Below are positions 27,751 to 36,188 of a DNA stretch of 59,831 bases, in pieces. Location: positions 1 through 59,831 of the forward strand of contig NZ_JAINFJ010000016.1 in NCBI RefSeq assembly GCF_019966595.1. The letters are read 5' to 3'. The stretch comes from Oricola indica. GTDB taxonomy: Bacteria; Pseudomonadota; Alphaproteobacteria; Rhizobiales; Rhizobiaceae. The position numbers and the translations under genes were made by a program. Every line of letters starts with the position of its first letter. Position 1 is the stretch's first letter. The notes under the pieces are model-generated. The model made no database searches, was not told the DNA's origin, and saw nothing but the letters and a program-made list of their open reading frames with translations.

Positions 27751-28221
27751 ATGAGTTTCGCCATGGAGCAGGGCTTCACCGCGGACGCGACTGGTGCTGC
27801 TCGGCCACTGAAACTGGCGCTCCTCTTCTCGATCCTTGGCGAGGCTGTGGTCCTCCTCGTCTGAGGCTTCTACCTTTTCCCCGAGGGCAGCTGGTTCAAC
27901 AAGGCTATGTGGACCCCGGTCTATTGCGGCGTTGGAATGGGCGGTGCATTCGGCGCGGTCGTGGTGTTTGGTCTTCTGGGCCGTGTGGATGGCTGGTGTG
28001 CGGTTGGGCTGACAGTGCTGCCGGCAACGGTGATGCTGGGGCTGTTTTGCAACACGCTGTGCCTGAGGCTTGATCTGACCTTCGGCTATTTCGGTGCCCA
28101 AGGCGCGGGCTTTCTGTTCATGCTCAATGGCATCGCTATGTCCGCCTTGGGCGGCGCCGTCCTTGGTTGTATGACATTCACCGAGCGGGGGCGGACCTTC
28201 CGGCCGCACTGGCTGAAGTGA
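27751..28221 (+). pseudogene. Four-TM membrane protein with an in-frame stop
   Basis: One frame runs from ATG 27751 to 28221 except for TGA at 27862-27864. Joined, it gives ALLFSILGEAVVLLV, stop, GFYLFPEGSWFNKAMW and then three more membrane segments, so a single change (probably TGG to TGA) inactivated it. About 156 codons. I do not recognise the family. It is 3 bases after the TetR remnant and overlaps the next remnant by GTGA. Confidence 0.75.
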
Positions 28222-28556
28222 CCCGCGGCCAGCGCCTGTCCCGCCCAGCGTTCCGCCCGGTCGTGCGCGCGGCGAGATGGCAAAGGGCCGTTTCACCCGG
28301 GCCGAAATCCGCGCACTCCTCACAGACACAACAGACACATGGGCCCGGTTCGAGGGGCACACGACCGAAATCCCGTACGCAAGCAGCGCGGGTGCGCGGC
28401 TCCGGCTTCTGAATGGAGCGCTGATCATCGCCGCCATTCGGTCCGCCATCGAACGTGGCGTGGAACGTGACTATGCCATCGAACTGGTCGGCGATGCGGC
28501 CTGGATCATTTACCGTTGCTTCATGGACAATCCGGACGCGGTTGTTTGGCTGACAA
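28217..28556 (+). pseudogene. Unrecognised protein, frameshifted and cut at its 3' end
   Basis: A GTG at 28217 overlaps the previous stop and gives TRGQRLSRPAFRPVVRAA; the sense then moves to the frame GRFTRAEIRALLTDTTDTWA at about 28272. The sequence stays protein-like (RLRLLNGALIIAAIRSAIER, DAAWIIYRCFMDNPDAVVW) until about 28550, where it runs antisense into a permease remnant. So it has one frameshift and a deletion of its end. It may have belonged to the hydrolase group containing ATC hydrolase, but I am not sure. Confidence 0.5.
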
Positions 28557-28710
28557 CCGCGCCGACGAGGAACAACAAAGGAAACCAGGTGCCCGCAAGT
28601 TCGGCGACCTGGCCGGTCAACGCGAAGATACCGGCACCGATCATCACTCCGGTCCCCATCGAAACTGCGCCAGTCAGCGATATGCTGTTTTTCTGATAGT
28701 CCGTCGTCAC
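28551..28710 (-). pseudogene. N-terminal remnant of an APC permease
   Basis: The first 53 residues (YQKNSISLTGAVSMGTGVMI and GAGIFALTGQVAELAG) closely match the start of the permease at 24061. The similarity stops abruptly at about 28551, where the frame runs into antisense of the neighbouring remnant. The piece marks a recombination or deletion junction. Confidence 0.8.
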
Positions 28711-28746
28711 GCCGGAATCCTTGCTTTTGTCCTGATTGCGTTGAGA

Positions 28747-29133
28747 TCAGGCCAGATCGATCGCTTTCTTCAGCATGTCACGCACATCTGCTGCGACAGC
28801 GTGAAGGCCAGCGTTGTCGACCGCTGCCATCGAGGCAACGGGATCGATGGCGCTTAGTTCTGTCCCGCCTTCGACGGCGCGCAGGATTACGTTACATGGA
28901 AGCATCGCACCGATCCGAGGCTCCAGACCGATGGCCTTGTGGGCCATGTTCGGGTTGCATGCACCGAGAATGCGATAACCGTCCATCTCGGCACCAATCT
29001 TCTTCTTCATCGTTTCCTTGACATCGATTTCGGTAAGTACGCCGAATCCTTGTTCCTTGAGCGCGTCACGCGTACGGGCATCTGCCTCGTCGATTGGCAC
29101 GTTGGGAAGAAGACGGTCGTAGGTGTATTTCAT
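28747..29133 (-). CDS. DUF302 protein
   Basis: A 128-residue soluble protein of the DUF302 family: GFGVLTEIDVKETMKKKIGA, YRILGACNPNMAHKAI and IGAMLPCNVILR are the family signature. The function is unknown; the family often occurs near copper and oxidative-stress genes. It lies 75 bases downstream of the HMA gene on the same strand and probably shares the CueR-type promoter at 29444-29474. Confidence 0.85.
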   Translation of the reverse strand: MKYTYDRLLPNVPIDEADARTRDALKEQGFGVLTEIDVKETMKKKIGAEMDGYRILGACNPNMAHKAIGLEPRIGAMLPCNVILRAVEGGTELSAIDPVASMAAVDNAGLHAVAADVRDMLKKAIDLA

Positions 29134-29208
29134 TTCATATCCTCACGTTGACTGTGACCGGGACCGGCGGGACGGACGTTTGCGTGTGGTTCAGGCCAAA
29201 TGAGCGTC

Positions 29209-29412
29209 TTAAGCTACCTCGAGAAGCTCGGAATCGTAGCCCGCGTCCTTGATAGCGACCTTGATATCCGAGGCCGGCAAGTCGCTGTTGATCTCCACGG
29301 TCTTGCTCGCCAGATCGCAGGCAATTTCCACATCAGGATCGGCGCTTTTCACGGTCTTTTCGATCGCCGCGACGCAATGACCGCAGCTCATTTCGGGAAC
29401 GCTGAATTTCAT
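29209..29412 (-). CDS. Heavy-metal-associated (CopZ-like) chaperone
   Basis: A 67-residue single HMA domain: MKFSVPEMSCGHCVAAIEKT with the MxCxxC Cu(I) site at residues 8-13, followed by the betaalphabeta pattern DPDVEIACDLASKTVEI. It would carry Cu(I) in the cytoplasm to the ATPase CopA, whose gene is divergent. The start is the ATG at 29412, preceded by TGGAGACC on its strand. Confidence 0.88.
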   Translation of the reverse strand: MKFSVPEMSCGHCVAAIEKTVKSADPDVEIACDLASKTVEINSDLPASDIKVAIKDAGYDSELLEVA

Positions 29413-29443
29413 TTTTTGGTCTCCACAGGTCTTGGATGGCTGG

Positions 29444-29474
29444 AAGATAGAGGTTCCACCAACTGGAGGGTCAA
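29444..29474 (-). promoter_or_regulatory. CueR-type promoter/operator for the HMA and DUF302 genes
   Basis: On the minus strand TTGACC (29469-29474) and TATCTT (29444-29449) are separated by exactly 19 bases, the long spacer typical of MerR-family promoters. The spacer holds a dyad (CCTCCAGTTGGTGGAA). The arrangement is visible; control by CueR is inferred from the adjacent cueR. Confidence 0.82.
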
Positions 29475-29513
29475 GCGAACTTGGCTGGTTATAAAAAAAT
29501 CGCATCCCTACCC

Positions 29514-29544
29514 TTGACCTTCCAGTGACTGGAACAATTATTTT
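29514..29544 (+). promoter_or_regulatory. CueR-type promoter/operator for copA and cueR
   Basis: TTGACC (29514-29519) and TATTTT (29539-29544) flank a 19-base spacer with the dyad TTCCAGTGACTGGAA, nearly identical to known CueR boxes. It lies 31 bases before the copA start. Confidence 0.88.
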
Positions 29545-29574
29545 CCGTGAAACAATTCTGAATTGGAGACGTCG

Positions 29575-32085
29575 ATGAACGGCAATCAGTCTGTTTCGCT
29601 TTCCATCGAAGGCATGTCGTGCGCGTCCTGTGTGGGACGGGTCGAGCGCGCGCTTTCTGGAATCGAAGGTGTCCGCGATGTTTCAGTCAATCTGGCAAAC
29701 GAAACGGCCAGGTTGACGATAGAAGACCCGGATCGGCTTGCTGAGGCCGCCAACAAGCTGGACGAACTCGGTTATCCGGCACGGCGGGCAAGCGTCACGC
29801 TGAACATCGAATCGATGTCATGTGCATCCTGTGTCGGACGGGTGGATCACGCGATCGCCGCCGTGCCGGGTGTTCTCGATGTCAACGTGAATCTGGCATC
29901 CGAAACCGCTACTGTCACATATCTTGAAGGGGCGACCGGCCCCGCCGAATTCATCGCGGCGGCGGCCGAAATCGGTTATCCGGCGGAAATCGCCGAAGCT
30001 TCCAGTTCAAGCGACCGTGTGGCCCGCAAGGAGGAAGAAGCCAGAGAGATCAAGCGCCGCACCATGTTGGCGGCTGTTCTTGCCTTGCCTGTGTTCGTGA
30101 TGGAGATGGGCAGCCATGTGATTCCTGGAATGCACGCATTCATCGGAGGCACGATCGGTCATCAGACCAGCTGGATTATCCAGTTCCTGCTGACCACAGC
30201 CGTGCTGCTCGGACCGGGGAGGGTGTTCTACCTCAAAGGTATCCCATCTCTCATCAAGGGGGCCCCGGACATGAACAGCCTCGTCGCGGTCGGAACTGGC
30301 GCGGCCTACATTTACTCCGTCATTGCGACATTCCTGCCCTGGCTTCTTCCGGATGCCGTTCGCGCGGTTTATTTCGAAGCCGCAGCGGTGATCGTGGTGC
30401 TGATCCTGTTGGGACGGTTCCTGGAGGCGCGGGCAAAGGGCCGTACCGGCGCAGCCATCCAGAAGCTTCTTGGCCTTCAGGTGAGAACCGCGCGCGTTCT
30501 GCGCGATGGTGAGCCGGTCGAAGTACCCATCGAGGAAATACGACTTGGCGATGTTCTCCTTGTGCGCCCGGGCGAGCGGATTGCCGTAGACGGCGAACTC
30601 GTGGAAGGCGAGAGCCACGTCGATGAGAGCATGATCACCGGGGAGCCGGTACCAGTCACCAAGGCAACTGGAGGTCCGGTAACCGGCGGCACGGTCAACG
30701 GGGCTGGAAGCTTCCGCTTCCGGGCAACGCGTGTGGGCGCCGATACGACCCTTTCCCAGATCATTCGTATGGTAGAAGAAGCGCAGGGTGCGAAGTTGCC
30801 GATCCAAGGCCTCGTCGACCGGATCACGCTCTGGTTCGTTCCTGCGGTCATGGCGATCGCTGCATTGACGGTCTTGATTTGGCTGATCTTCGGCCCCGAG
30901 CCGGCGCTGACCCTTGCGCTGGTGGCAGGCGTGTCTGTCCTCATCATCGCATGCCCCTGTGCGATGGGTCTTGCCACGCCAACGTCGATCATGGTCGGCA
31001 CCGGACGCGCGGCCGAGATGGGTGTTCTGTTCCGCAAGGGCGACGCATTGCAGATCCTCAGTTCGGTCGACGTGGTCGCATTCGACAAGACCGGCACTCT
31101 CACCGAAGGTCGTCCGGAACTCGTCGACGTGATCGTGGCCGAAGGATTCGACCGCGCCGATGTGCTGGCCCGCGTCGCCATGGTCGAAGAGCAGTCGGAA
31201 CACCCCATTGCCGAAGCGATCGTTCGCGGCGCGCGTCGTGAAGGAGCAGCGCGTCATGAGGTGTCGGAATTCAACTCCATGACGGGTTACGGGGTTCGCG
31301 CCCGCGTCGGAACGACCGAGGTTCTGGTTGGCGCCGACCGGCTGATGCAGCGCAAGGGCCTGGACCTGGGTGCTCTGGCCGCCGAGGAAGCGCAACTGGC
31401 CAGGCGCGGTCACACTGCCCTCTACGCCGCGATTGATGGAAAGGTGGCGGCGGTATTCGGCGTGGCGGATCCAGTGAAATCCGCAAGCGCTGCGGCCATA
31501 CAGGAGTTGCACAAGCTCGGATTGAAAGTGGCTATGATCACGGGCGACAAGCCGGAGACCGCCGAAGCCATCGCAAGGGAAACCGGAATCGATCATGTGA
31601 TCGCCAGAGTTCTTCCCGACGGTAAGGTCGCTGCGCTCGACGAACTACGCAGCAAGGGCCAAAGGATCGCTTTTGTCGGCGATGGCATAAACGACGCGCC
31701 AGCGCTCGCCCATGCCGATGTCGGGATCGCAATCGGAACCGGGACTGACGTCGCCATCGAATCCGCCGACGTCGTACTGATGTCAGGCGACCTTCGCGGC
31801 GTGGTCAACGCATTCGAGGTTTCCCGCCGGACGATGCGCAATATCCGCGAGAATCTTTTCTGGGCGTTCGGATACAACACTGCCCTGATCCCGGTCGCGG
31901 CCGGCGTACTATATCCGACGTTCGGTGTGCTTCTGTCACCCATTTTGGCAGCAGGCGCTATGGGACTATCTTCTGTCTTTGTGCTGACGAACGCGTTGCG
32001 GTTGCGGCGGATCGCTCCGGCAATGGATGAAAGGGCTTCGGCCCACCCAACTCCGGCGCGACTCGTGCCGGCGCCGGCCGAATGA
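29575..32085 (+). CDS. copA: Cu(I)-exporting P1B-1 ATPase CopA
   Basis: An 836-residue inner-membrane pump exporting Cu(I). Two N-terminal HMA domains each carry SCASC (Cys at about 16 and 83). Then come TGEP, the metal-path motif CPC (460-462, [13 protein letters not shown]), DKTGT (504), HPIAEA and GDGIND. I choose the ATG at 29575 (GGAGACGTCG upstream) over the TTG 12 bases earlier. cueR follows with its start 15 bases after the copA stop and probably shares the transcript. Confidence 0.95.
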   Translation: MNGNQSVSLSIEGMSCASCVGRVERALSGIEGVRDVSVNLANETARLTIEDPDRLAEAANKLDELGYPARRASVTLNIESMSCASCVGRVDHAIAAVPGVLDVNVNLASETATVTYLEGATGPAEFIAAAAEIGYPAEIAEASSSSDRVARKEEEAREIKRRTMLAAVLALPVFVMEMGSHVIPGMHAFIGGTIGHQTSWIIQFLLTTAVLLGPGRVFYLKGIPSLIKGAPDMNSLVAVGTGAAYIYSVIATFLPWLLPDAVRAVYFEAAAVIVVLILLGRFLEARAKGRTGAAIQKLLGLQVRTARVLRDGEPVEVPIEEIRLGDVLLVRPGERIAVDGELVEGESHVDESMITGEPVPVTKATGGPVTGGTVNGAGSFRFRATRVGADTTLSQIIRMVEEAQGAKLPIQGLVDRITLWFVPAVMAIAALTVLIWLIFGPEPALTLALVAGVSVLIIACPCAMGLATPTSIMVGTGRAAEMGVLFRKGDALQILSSVDVVAFDKTGTLTEGRPELVDVIVAEGFDRADVLARVAMVEEQSEHPIAEAIVRGARREGAARHEVSEFNSMTGYGVRARVGTTEVLVGADRLMQRKGLDLGALAAEEAQLARRGHTALYAAIDGKVAAVFGVADPVKSASAAAIQELHKLGLKVAMITGDKPETAEAIARETGIDHVIARVLPDGKVAALDELRSKGQRIAFVGDGINDAPALAHADVGIAIGTGTDVAIESADVVLMSGDLRGVVNAFEVSRRTMRNIRENLFWAFGYNTALIPVAAGVLYPTFGVLLSPILAAGAMGLSSVFVLTNALRLRRIAPAMDERASAHPTPARLVPAPAE

Positions 32086-32099
32086 GAAGGAAACTGACG

Positions 32100-32537
32100 A
32101 TGAATATTGGTGATGTCTCACGAATTTCAGGCCTGCCCGCGAAGACGATACGCTACTATGAGGACATCGGCCTCATCCGGCCGCTAAGGGGCGAAAACGG
32201 CTATCGCAGTTTCCAAGACAAGGATCTGCACAAGCTGGCGTTTCTCGGCCGCGCCCGTGCATTGGGCTTCACGATCGAGGATTGTCGGAACCTGCTGGCT
32301 CTCTATGAGGATGATGGACGGGAGAGCGCTGCCGTGAAGCATATCGCCGAAGACCATTTGGCGCGGATCGACGAAAAGATCGCGCAGCTCCGTTCCATGC
32401 GGGCCACTCTCGCTGAACTCGTCAATGCTTGTGCGGGTGACCATCGTCCGGACTGCCCGATACTTAATGATCTTGGCCATGGAGATCGACCTGCAAGCGA
32501 CCAATTGAAAAAGCCAGCAGGTAATTGCAGCCACTAA
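32100..32537 (+). CDS. cueR: Cu(I)-responsive MerR-family activator CueR
   Basis: A 145-residue regulator. The N-terminal helix-turn-helix reads MNIGDVSRISGLPAKTIRYY. The metal loop near the C-terminus is CAGDHRPDCPIL, with the two Cys eight residues apart as in E. coli CueR. It activates copper export promoters by untwisting a 19-bp spacer. The ATG at 32100 with AAGGA upstream is better than the one at 32082. Likely targets in this window are at 29444, 29514, 44706 and perhaps 59669. Confidence 0.93.
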   Translation: MNIGDVSRISGLPAKTIRYYEDIGLIRPLRGENGYRSFQDKDLHKLAFLGRARALGFTIEDCRNLLALYEDDGRESAAVKHIAEDHLARIDEKIAQLRSMRATLAELVNACAGDHRPDCPILNDLGHGDRPASDQLKKPAGNCSH

Positions 32538-32666
32538 ATCCACCTCCAATGGAGGCCGACATTTAAAAGCCTTCACCGGTCGGAAAACGGTAGGTCAGGG
32601 TCGCGTTGATAGAGATCAAGGATCGCTTCGTTTTTGCGAGTAAGCTGAAAAAAAGTAGGTTATGAA

Positions 32667-33032
32667 ATGACCGTCAAAGCCCAAAGAGAAGCCCGATTGA
32701 GAGCGCTGCCGCGTTCGCGGTCGGTATTGTGGGCGATGATAGCAATGTTCTACGTCCTCGCGCCGTTATTCCACCAATTTAGCGAGAACATTGACACTGG
32801 TTTGCACGCGGTCATCAGCGTGAGCCATTCATATGATGGTTCCGATGGCAATCGCGTTGTACCTGCTAATTCCAAGGTATGCAGTACGGCCAGTCATTGC
32901 CTGTTACCGGCTGTTCTCCTGGCCGGATTTTCTGGCATTGACGCAGGTCGTCAGCGTCAGCACTTTATTACAAAACTTCTTCCCGATCGGCTGTTCCTGT
33001 CGTTTCCATCTCCCCCTCCAAAGTCTGCCTGA
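32667..33032 (+). CDS. Hypothetical protein
   Basis: A 121-residue product, not recognised. One hydrophobic segment (SVLWAMIAMFYVLAPLFHQF) is followed by a polar part with two Cys (VCSTASHCLLPAVLL). It follows GTAGGTTATGAA. The low-complexity Pro/Ser end suggests the gene may be shortened. The surrounding spacers (32538-32666 and 33033-33257) hold nothing else I can support; the first has a CCTCC/GGAGG dyad that may end cueR transcription. Confidence 0.35.
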   Translation: MTVKAQREARLRALPRSRSVLWAMIAMFYVLAPLFHQFSENIDTGLHAVISVSHSYDGSDGNRVVPANSKVCSTASHCLLPAVLLAGFSGIDAGRQRQHFITKLLPDRLFLSFPSPPPKSA

Positions 33033-33257
33033 AACATAGGGTAACCCTGTCCGGCTGACGATGGCGCCAACCCGCGTGAGCGAATACTGAGCGCCACTGC
33101 GGCTCTTTCCGCAATAGCTCAAAAGTCTGCCTTGCCCCGTCGGATCTGCGATAGCGCCCGCTGAAATGCAGGACGCAGTTCGCATTCGTCGCCCCTGTCG
33201 GTTCGGACAAAGCCGAAAATGCAACAGCCCGTGCGGGCGATGCATAAGGAGCGGATA

Positions 33258-33596
33258 ATGGAAGCAATAATATATTTTCTCGTCTGGGCCGGACTGATCC
33301 TGCTCATGATGCGGTTTGGCTGTGGCGCTCATGTAATGGGACATGGCCACAACTCTCGAACAAAGCAGTCGGAGGGAGGTAGCAATACTGATCTGCGCTG
33401 GATTGCGCCTGAAAGTGCCATTGATCCCGTGTGCGGGATCACAGTCCATACGAATGCGGCGAAGTCCGCAGTGCATGACGGGCACGTGTTCTACTTCTGC
33501 TCGCGAGAATGCCGCGAACGCTTTGAGGCGGCACCTGATACATATCTAAATCAGGAATCTGCGACCTTGGAGACAGGGGGGGCCGTTCATGGCTGA
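33258..33596 (+). CDS. Membrane-anchored YHS-domain protein
   Basis: A 112-residue protein: one membrane segment (MEAIIYFLVWAGLILLMMRF), a Gly/His stretch (GCGAHVMGHGHN) reminiscent of DUF2933, then a YHS domain (about 60-105) with IDPVCGITV, HVFYFCSREC and ERFEAAPDTYL. YHS domains bind copper or related metals through their Cys. AAGGAGCGG lies upstream of the chosen ATG. It overlaps the DUF5676 gene by 8 bases and opens an operon that reaches the Rieske gene. Confidence 0.83.
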   Translation: MEAIIYFLVWAGLILLMMRFGCGAHVMGHGHNSRTKQSEGGSNTDLRWIAPESAIDPVCGITVHTNAAKSAVHDGHVFYFCSRECRERFEAAPDTYLNQESATLETGGAVHG

Positions 33597-33912
33597 CTCA
33601 CGCAACTCCAGTCCGGGCTATGCGATCAGGGTCGCTCCGCAGGCGTCGAACACACCGCGTATTCCGGTCATCGCTTTCGGCATGAGCCTTGGCTTGTTTC
33701 TGGCGATCACGTTCGTCCTGTGCGTCGGCTTTGACCTCATCTTTCCGGGAATGGCGATGTACCAGACATGGCTGAAACTTCTTCCCGGATTCACCTGGTT
33801 GAGTGTCCCGAGCTTCCTGCTCGGTCTGGTCGAGGCATTTGCCTACGGCTGGTATGTCGCGCTGATTTTCGGCCCTCTCTTCAACTACTTTGCGGCACGC
33901 AGGTTCCGTTGA
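33589..33912 (+). CDS. DUF5676 small membrane protein, copy 2
   Basis: A 107-residue protein, paralog of 13990-14274, with membrane segments ALG-like VIAFGMSLGLFLAITFVLCV and LVEAFAYGWYVALIFGPLFN. The N-terminal 25 residues are polar. It overlaps the YHS gene, so both are translated together. Function unknown. Confidence 0.83.
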   Translation: MADSRNSSPGYAIRVAPQASNTPRIPVIAFGMSLGLFLAITFVLCVGFDLIFPGMAMYQTWLKLLPGFTWLSVPSFLLGLVEAFAYGWYVALIFGPLFNYFAARRFR

Positions 33913-33938
33913 ACACGGCCATATTAATGGAGACCAAA

Positions 33939-35000
33939 ATGAAAACAGAAATGAAATTCGCGTTAGCGACAGCAACTCTGACTTTGCTCGGAACCGTGCC
34001 GACATTCGCGACCACCGTCTACATTCCAGAGGGGAGCGCTGGAGAAATCCTTGTTGTGGATGCCGACACCGGTTCGGTCGAGGCGCGCTGGCCAGGTTTT
34101 GAGGCTGTCCACGGTCTGGCCGGAGCACCAGGCGCACGTTACATCGTTGCGGGCAGCTATTCCGAGGTGGCGAAAGAAGAAGCAGAGGCGCCGGCGAAAC
34201 CGGAAGGCGTATCGCAAGACGAACACCAAGCGCATCACGCCCCTAGGGCGGCGAGTGTCATGCCCAAAGATGCCGGAGTAAGCATTCTGACGATAGTCGA
34301 AGCAAAGACCGGCGCGGTAGTGCGCCGGATTGAGGTTCCCGGCGCCGTCCATCACGTGGCTATGTCTCCGGACGGCCGCTACGCCGCAGTGACACATCCG
34401 ACCACAGACGGGATCAGTATCATCGATCTCGACACCTTGGCATTCAAAGCGTTCGTGCCGACTGGAACGAGCCCAAACTATGCCGTGTTTGCGCGCGATG
34501 GTAGATCGGTATTCGTTACGAACGCCGACAGCGGAACCACTAGTGAGGTTGACGTCGACAAGACGTTCGTCAAGCGCAATATCCTTTCCGGCGAGGCGCC
34601 GGAGCATGTTGTCATGTCGCACGATGGCAAGCGGCTCTATGTCGCCGATGCCTATGCCGGCAAGGTCCACGAGGTCATCATCTCGGACGGGAACATTTCC
34701 CGGTCTCTGGATGTCGGTGGCGAAATCCATGGGCTTGATCTGTCGGACGATGATGGGACGCTATTCGTTAGCGGCAAGCGCGACGACAAGATTGCCGCTA
34801 TTGACCTGAGCAGCGGCAAAGCAAAATTCGCAGCCTTAGCTCCCGCCCCCTATCACCTGACGACAATAGCCGGGACGAACAGCCTCTACGTCTCAAGTCG
34901 CGAAGAGCCCAAGGTCTGGATCGTCGACCAGGAAAACCTCGCAGTAACGGGCGAGATCGCTGTTTCAGGTGAAGGTCACGAAATGGTGGTGCTCCCCTAA
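33939..35000 (+). CDS. Periplasmic beta-propeller protein (YncE-like)
   Basis: A 353-residue exported protein. The start at 33939 follows TGGAGACC and gives a signal peptide (MKTEMKFALATATLTLLGTV). Repeats such as HHVAMSPDGRYAAVTHPTTD, HVVMSHDGKRLYVADAYAGK and IHGLDLSDDDGTLFVSGKRD are seven-bladed propeller repeats of the YVTN/YncE type. A His/Glu-rich insertion (about 70-100) could bind metal. It stands before the cytochrome c and Rieske genes, so a redox or copper-binding role is possible. Confidence 0.82.
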   Translation: MKTEMKFALATATLTLLGTVPTFATTVYIPEGSAGEILVVDADTGSVEARWPGFEAVHGLAGAPGARYIVAGSYSEVAKEEAEAPAKPEGVSQDEHQAHHAPRAASVMPKDAGVSILTIVEAKTGAVVRRIEVPGAVHHVAMSPDGRYAAVTHPTTDGISIIDLDTLAFKAFVPTGTSPNYAVFARDGRSVFVTNADSGTTSEVDVDKTFVKRNILSGEAPEHVVMSHDGKRLYVADAYAGKVHEVIISDGNISRSLDVGGEIHGLDLSDDDGTLFVSGKRDDKIAAIDLSSGKAKFAALAPAPYHLTTIAGTNSLYVSSREEPKVWIVDQENLAVTGEIAVSGEGHEMVVLP

Positions 35001-35030
35001 GAGCAGCCGGAAAAACGAAAGGAGACTGTC

Positions 35031-35510
35031 ATGTACAGATATGCAACTTCAAACGCCATGACTTCAGCCCTTCTCGGTGGAGCGATCATGTTCGGCCTGG
35101 TGACCGCTTCGTTGGGCCAGGAAAGCGGCATGATGGACGACGGTATGGTGAGCCCGGGTTTGATGAATCCTCAAATGAATCCGATACGAGGCAAGCAGCT
35201 GTTCGCGAGCAAGGGATGCGTTGTGTGCCATTCGATAAACGGCGTCGGCGGCGAGGACGCTCCGGCCCTTGATGCGTCGGCGATGCCCCTACCGATGAAT
35301 CCGTTCGAATTTGCCGCGCGCATGTGGCGGGGTGCAGAGGCGATGGTCGCAATGCAGCGTGACGAACTCGGTGCGCCGATCGAGCTCGACGGTAGCGAAC
35401 TGGCCGACATCATTGCGTTTGTCCACGATGCCGACGTTCAGGCCGAATTCTCCGAAGAGGACATTCCCGAGCGTATCGAGGATCTGATGCACGAATCCGA
35501 TGACGAGTAG
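35031..35510 (+). CDS. Monohaem cytochrome c
   Basis: A 159-residue periplasmic c-type cytochrome: signal peptide (ALLGGAIMFGLVTASLGQ), a Met-rich linker, haem motif CVVCHSIN (about 63), and a likely Met ligand in SAMPLPMNPFEF. The C-terminus is acidic (DLMHESDDE). It is the intact paralog of the pseudogene at 21004. It sits between the beta-propeller and the Rieske gene, a plausible electron partner of the latter. Confidence 0.9.
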   Translation: MYRYATSNAMTSALLGGAIMFGLVTASLGQESGMMDDGMVSPGLMNPQMNPIRGKQLFASKGCVVCHSINGVGGEDAPALDASAMPLPMNPFEFAARMWRGAEAMVAMQRDELGAPIELDGSELADIIAFVHDADVQAEFSEEDIPERIEDLMHESDDE

Positions 35511-35624
35511 ACGCCATCGCGGCGGTGGCGGTGCGTAGTCCGCCATGCGGACCTTGAAACAGGAGCGAGAGGGAACGCCGGACAATCCGGCGTGAACTCC
35601 GTCCAAAGCGCAAGGAGCAATAAT

Positions 35625-36167
35625 ATGTCCGCAATAGTCTCAGATGCCGACAAGTCGGTTACCAAACGCGATTTCATTTACGTTGCAACAGGGGCGATGG
35701 TAGTCGTGGGAGTAGGGGCGTTCGCCTGGCCGTTTATCGACAGCATGAATCCCTCGGCAAGTGTACGAAGCCTCGCAACGGTCGAAATCCCGTTGGGCGA
35801 CATTGAGGTCGGCCAGCGAGTGACGGTCATGTGGCGTGGCCGTCCTGTGTTTGTCGACAGACGGACGAAAGCTCAAATCGATGCGGCAGTCGCTGACGAC
35901 GATGCTGATCTTATCGATCCTCAAAGCGATGCAGATCGTGTGCAGAATCCCGAGTGGCTGATCGTGGTTGGGGTGTGCACGCATCTCGGCTGCATCCCAC
36001 TCGGGCAGAAGGATTCCGATCCAAGGGGCAATTGGGGTGGCTGGTACTGCCCGTGCCACGGTTCACAATACGACACGTCCGGGCGTGTAAGGCGGGGCCC
36101 TGCACCCAAGAACCTCGTCGTTCCGCCCTACGAGCTTATGGACGGCGAGAGCGTCGTTATCGGCTGA
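35625..36167 (+). CDS. Rieske iron-sulfur protein, intact orphan copy
   Basis: A 180-residue protein like the Rieske subunit (PetA) of the cytochrome bc1 complex. An N-terminal anchor (DFIYVATGAMVVVGVGAFAW) is followed by WPFIDSMNPSASV. The 2Fe-2S ligands are in CTHLGC and CPCHGSQYDTSGR. No cytochrome b or c1 gene is nearby, so it is an orphan. CAAGGAGCAA precedes the start. Its nearest companion is the cytochrome c 114 bases upstream; the same pair occurs in broken form at 19453-21473. Confidence 0.92.
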   Translation: MSAIVSDADKSVTKRDFIYVATGAMVVVGVGAFAWPFIDSMNPSASVRSLATVEIPLGDIEVGQRVTVMWRGRPVFVDRRTKAQIDAAVADDDADLIDPQSDADRVQNPEWLIVVGVCTHLGCIPLGQKDSDPRGNWGGWYCPCHGSQYDTSGRVRRGPAPKNLVVPPYELMDGESVVIG

Positions 36168-36188
36168 TCTGAGAGAGGAGGAGACAAA

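Noticed and set aside
32904-33485. A 193-codon minus-strand frame
   Set aside because: It opposes the YHS gene, has no ribosome-binding site and no family resemblance.
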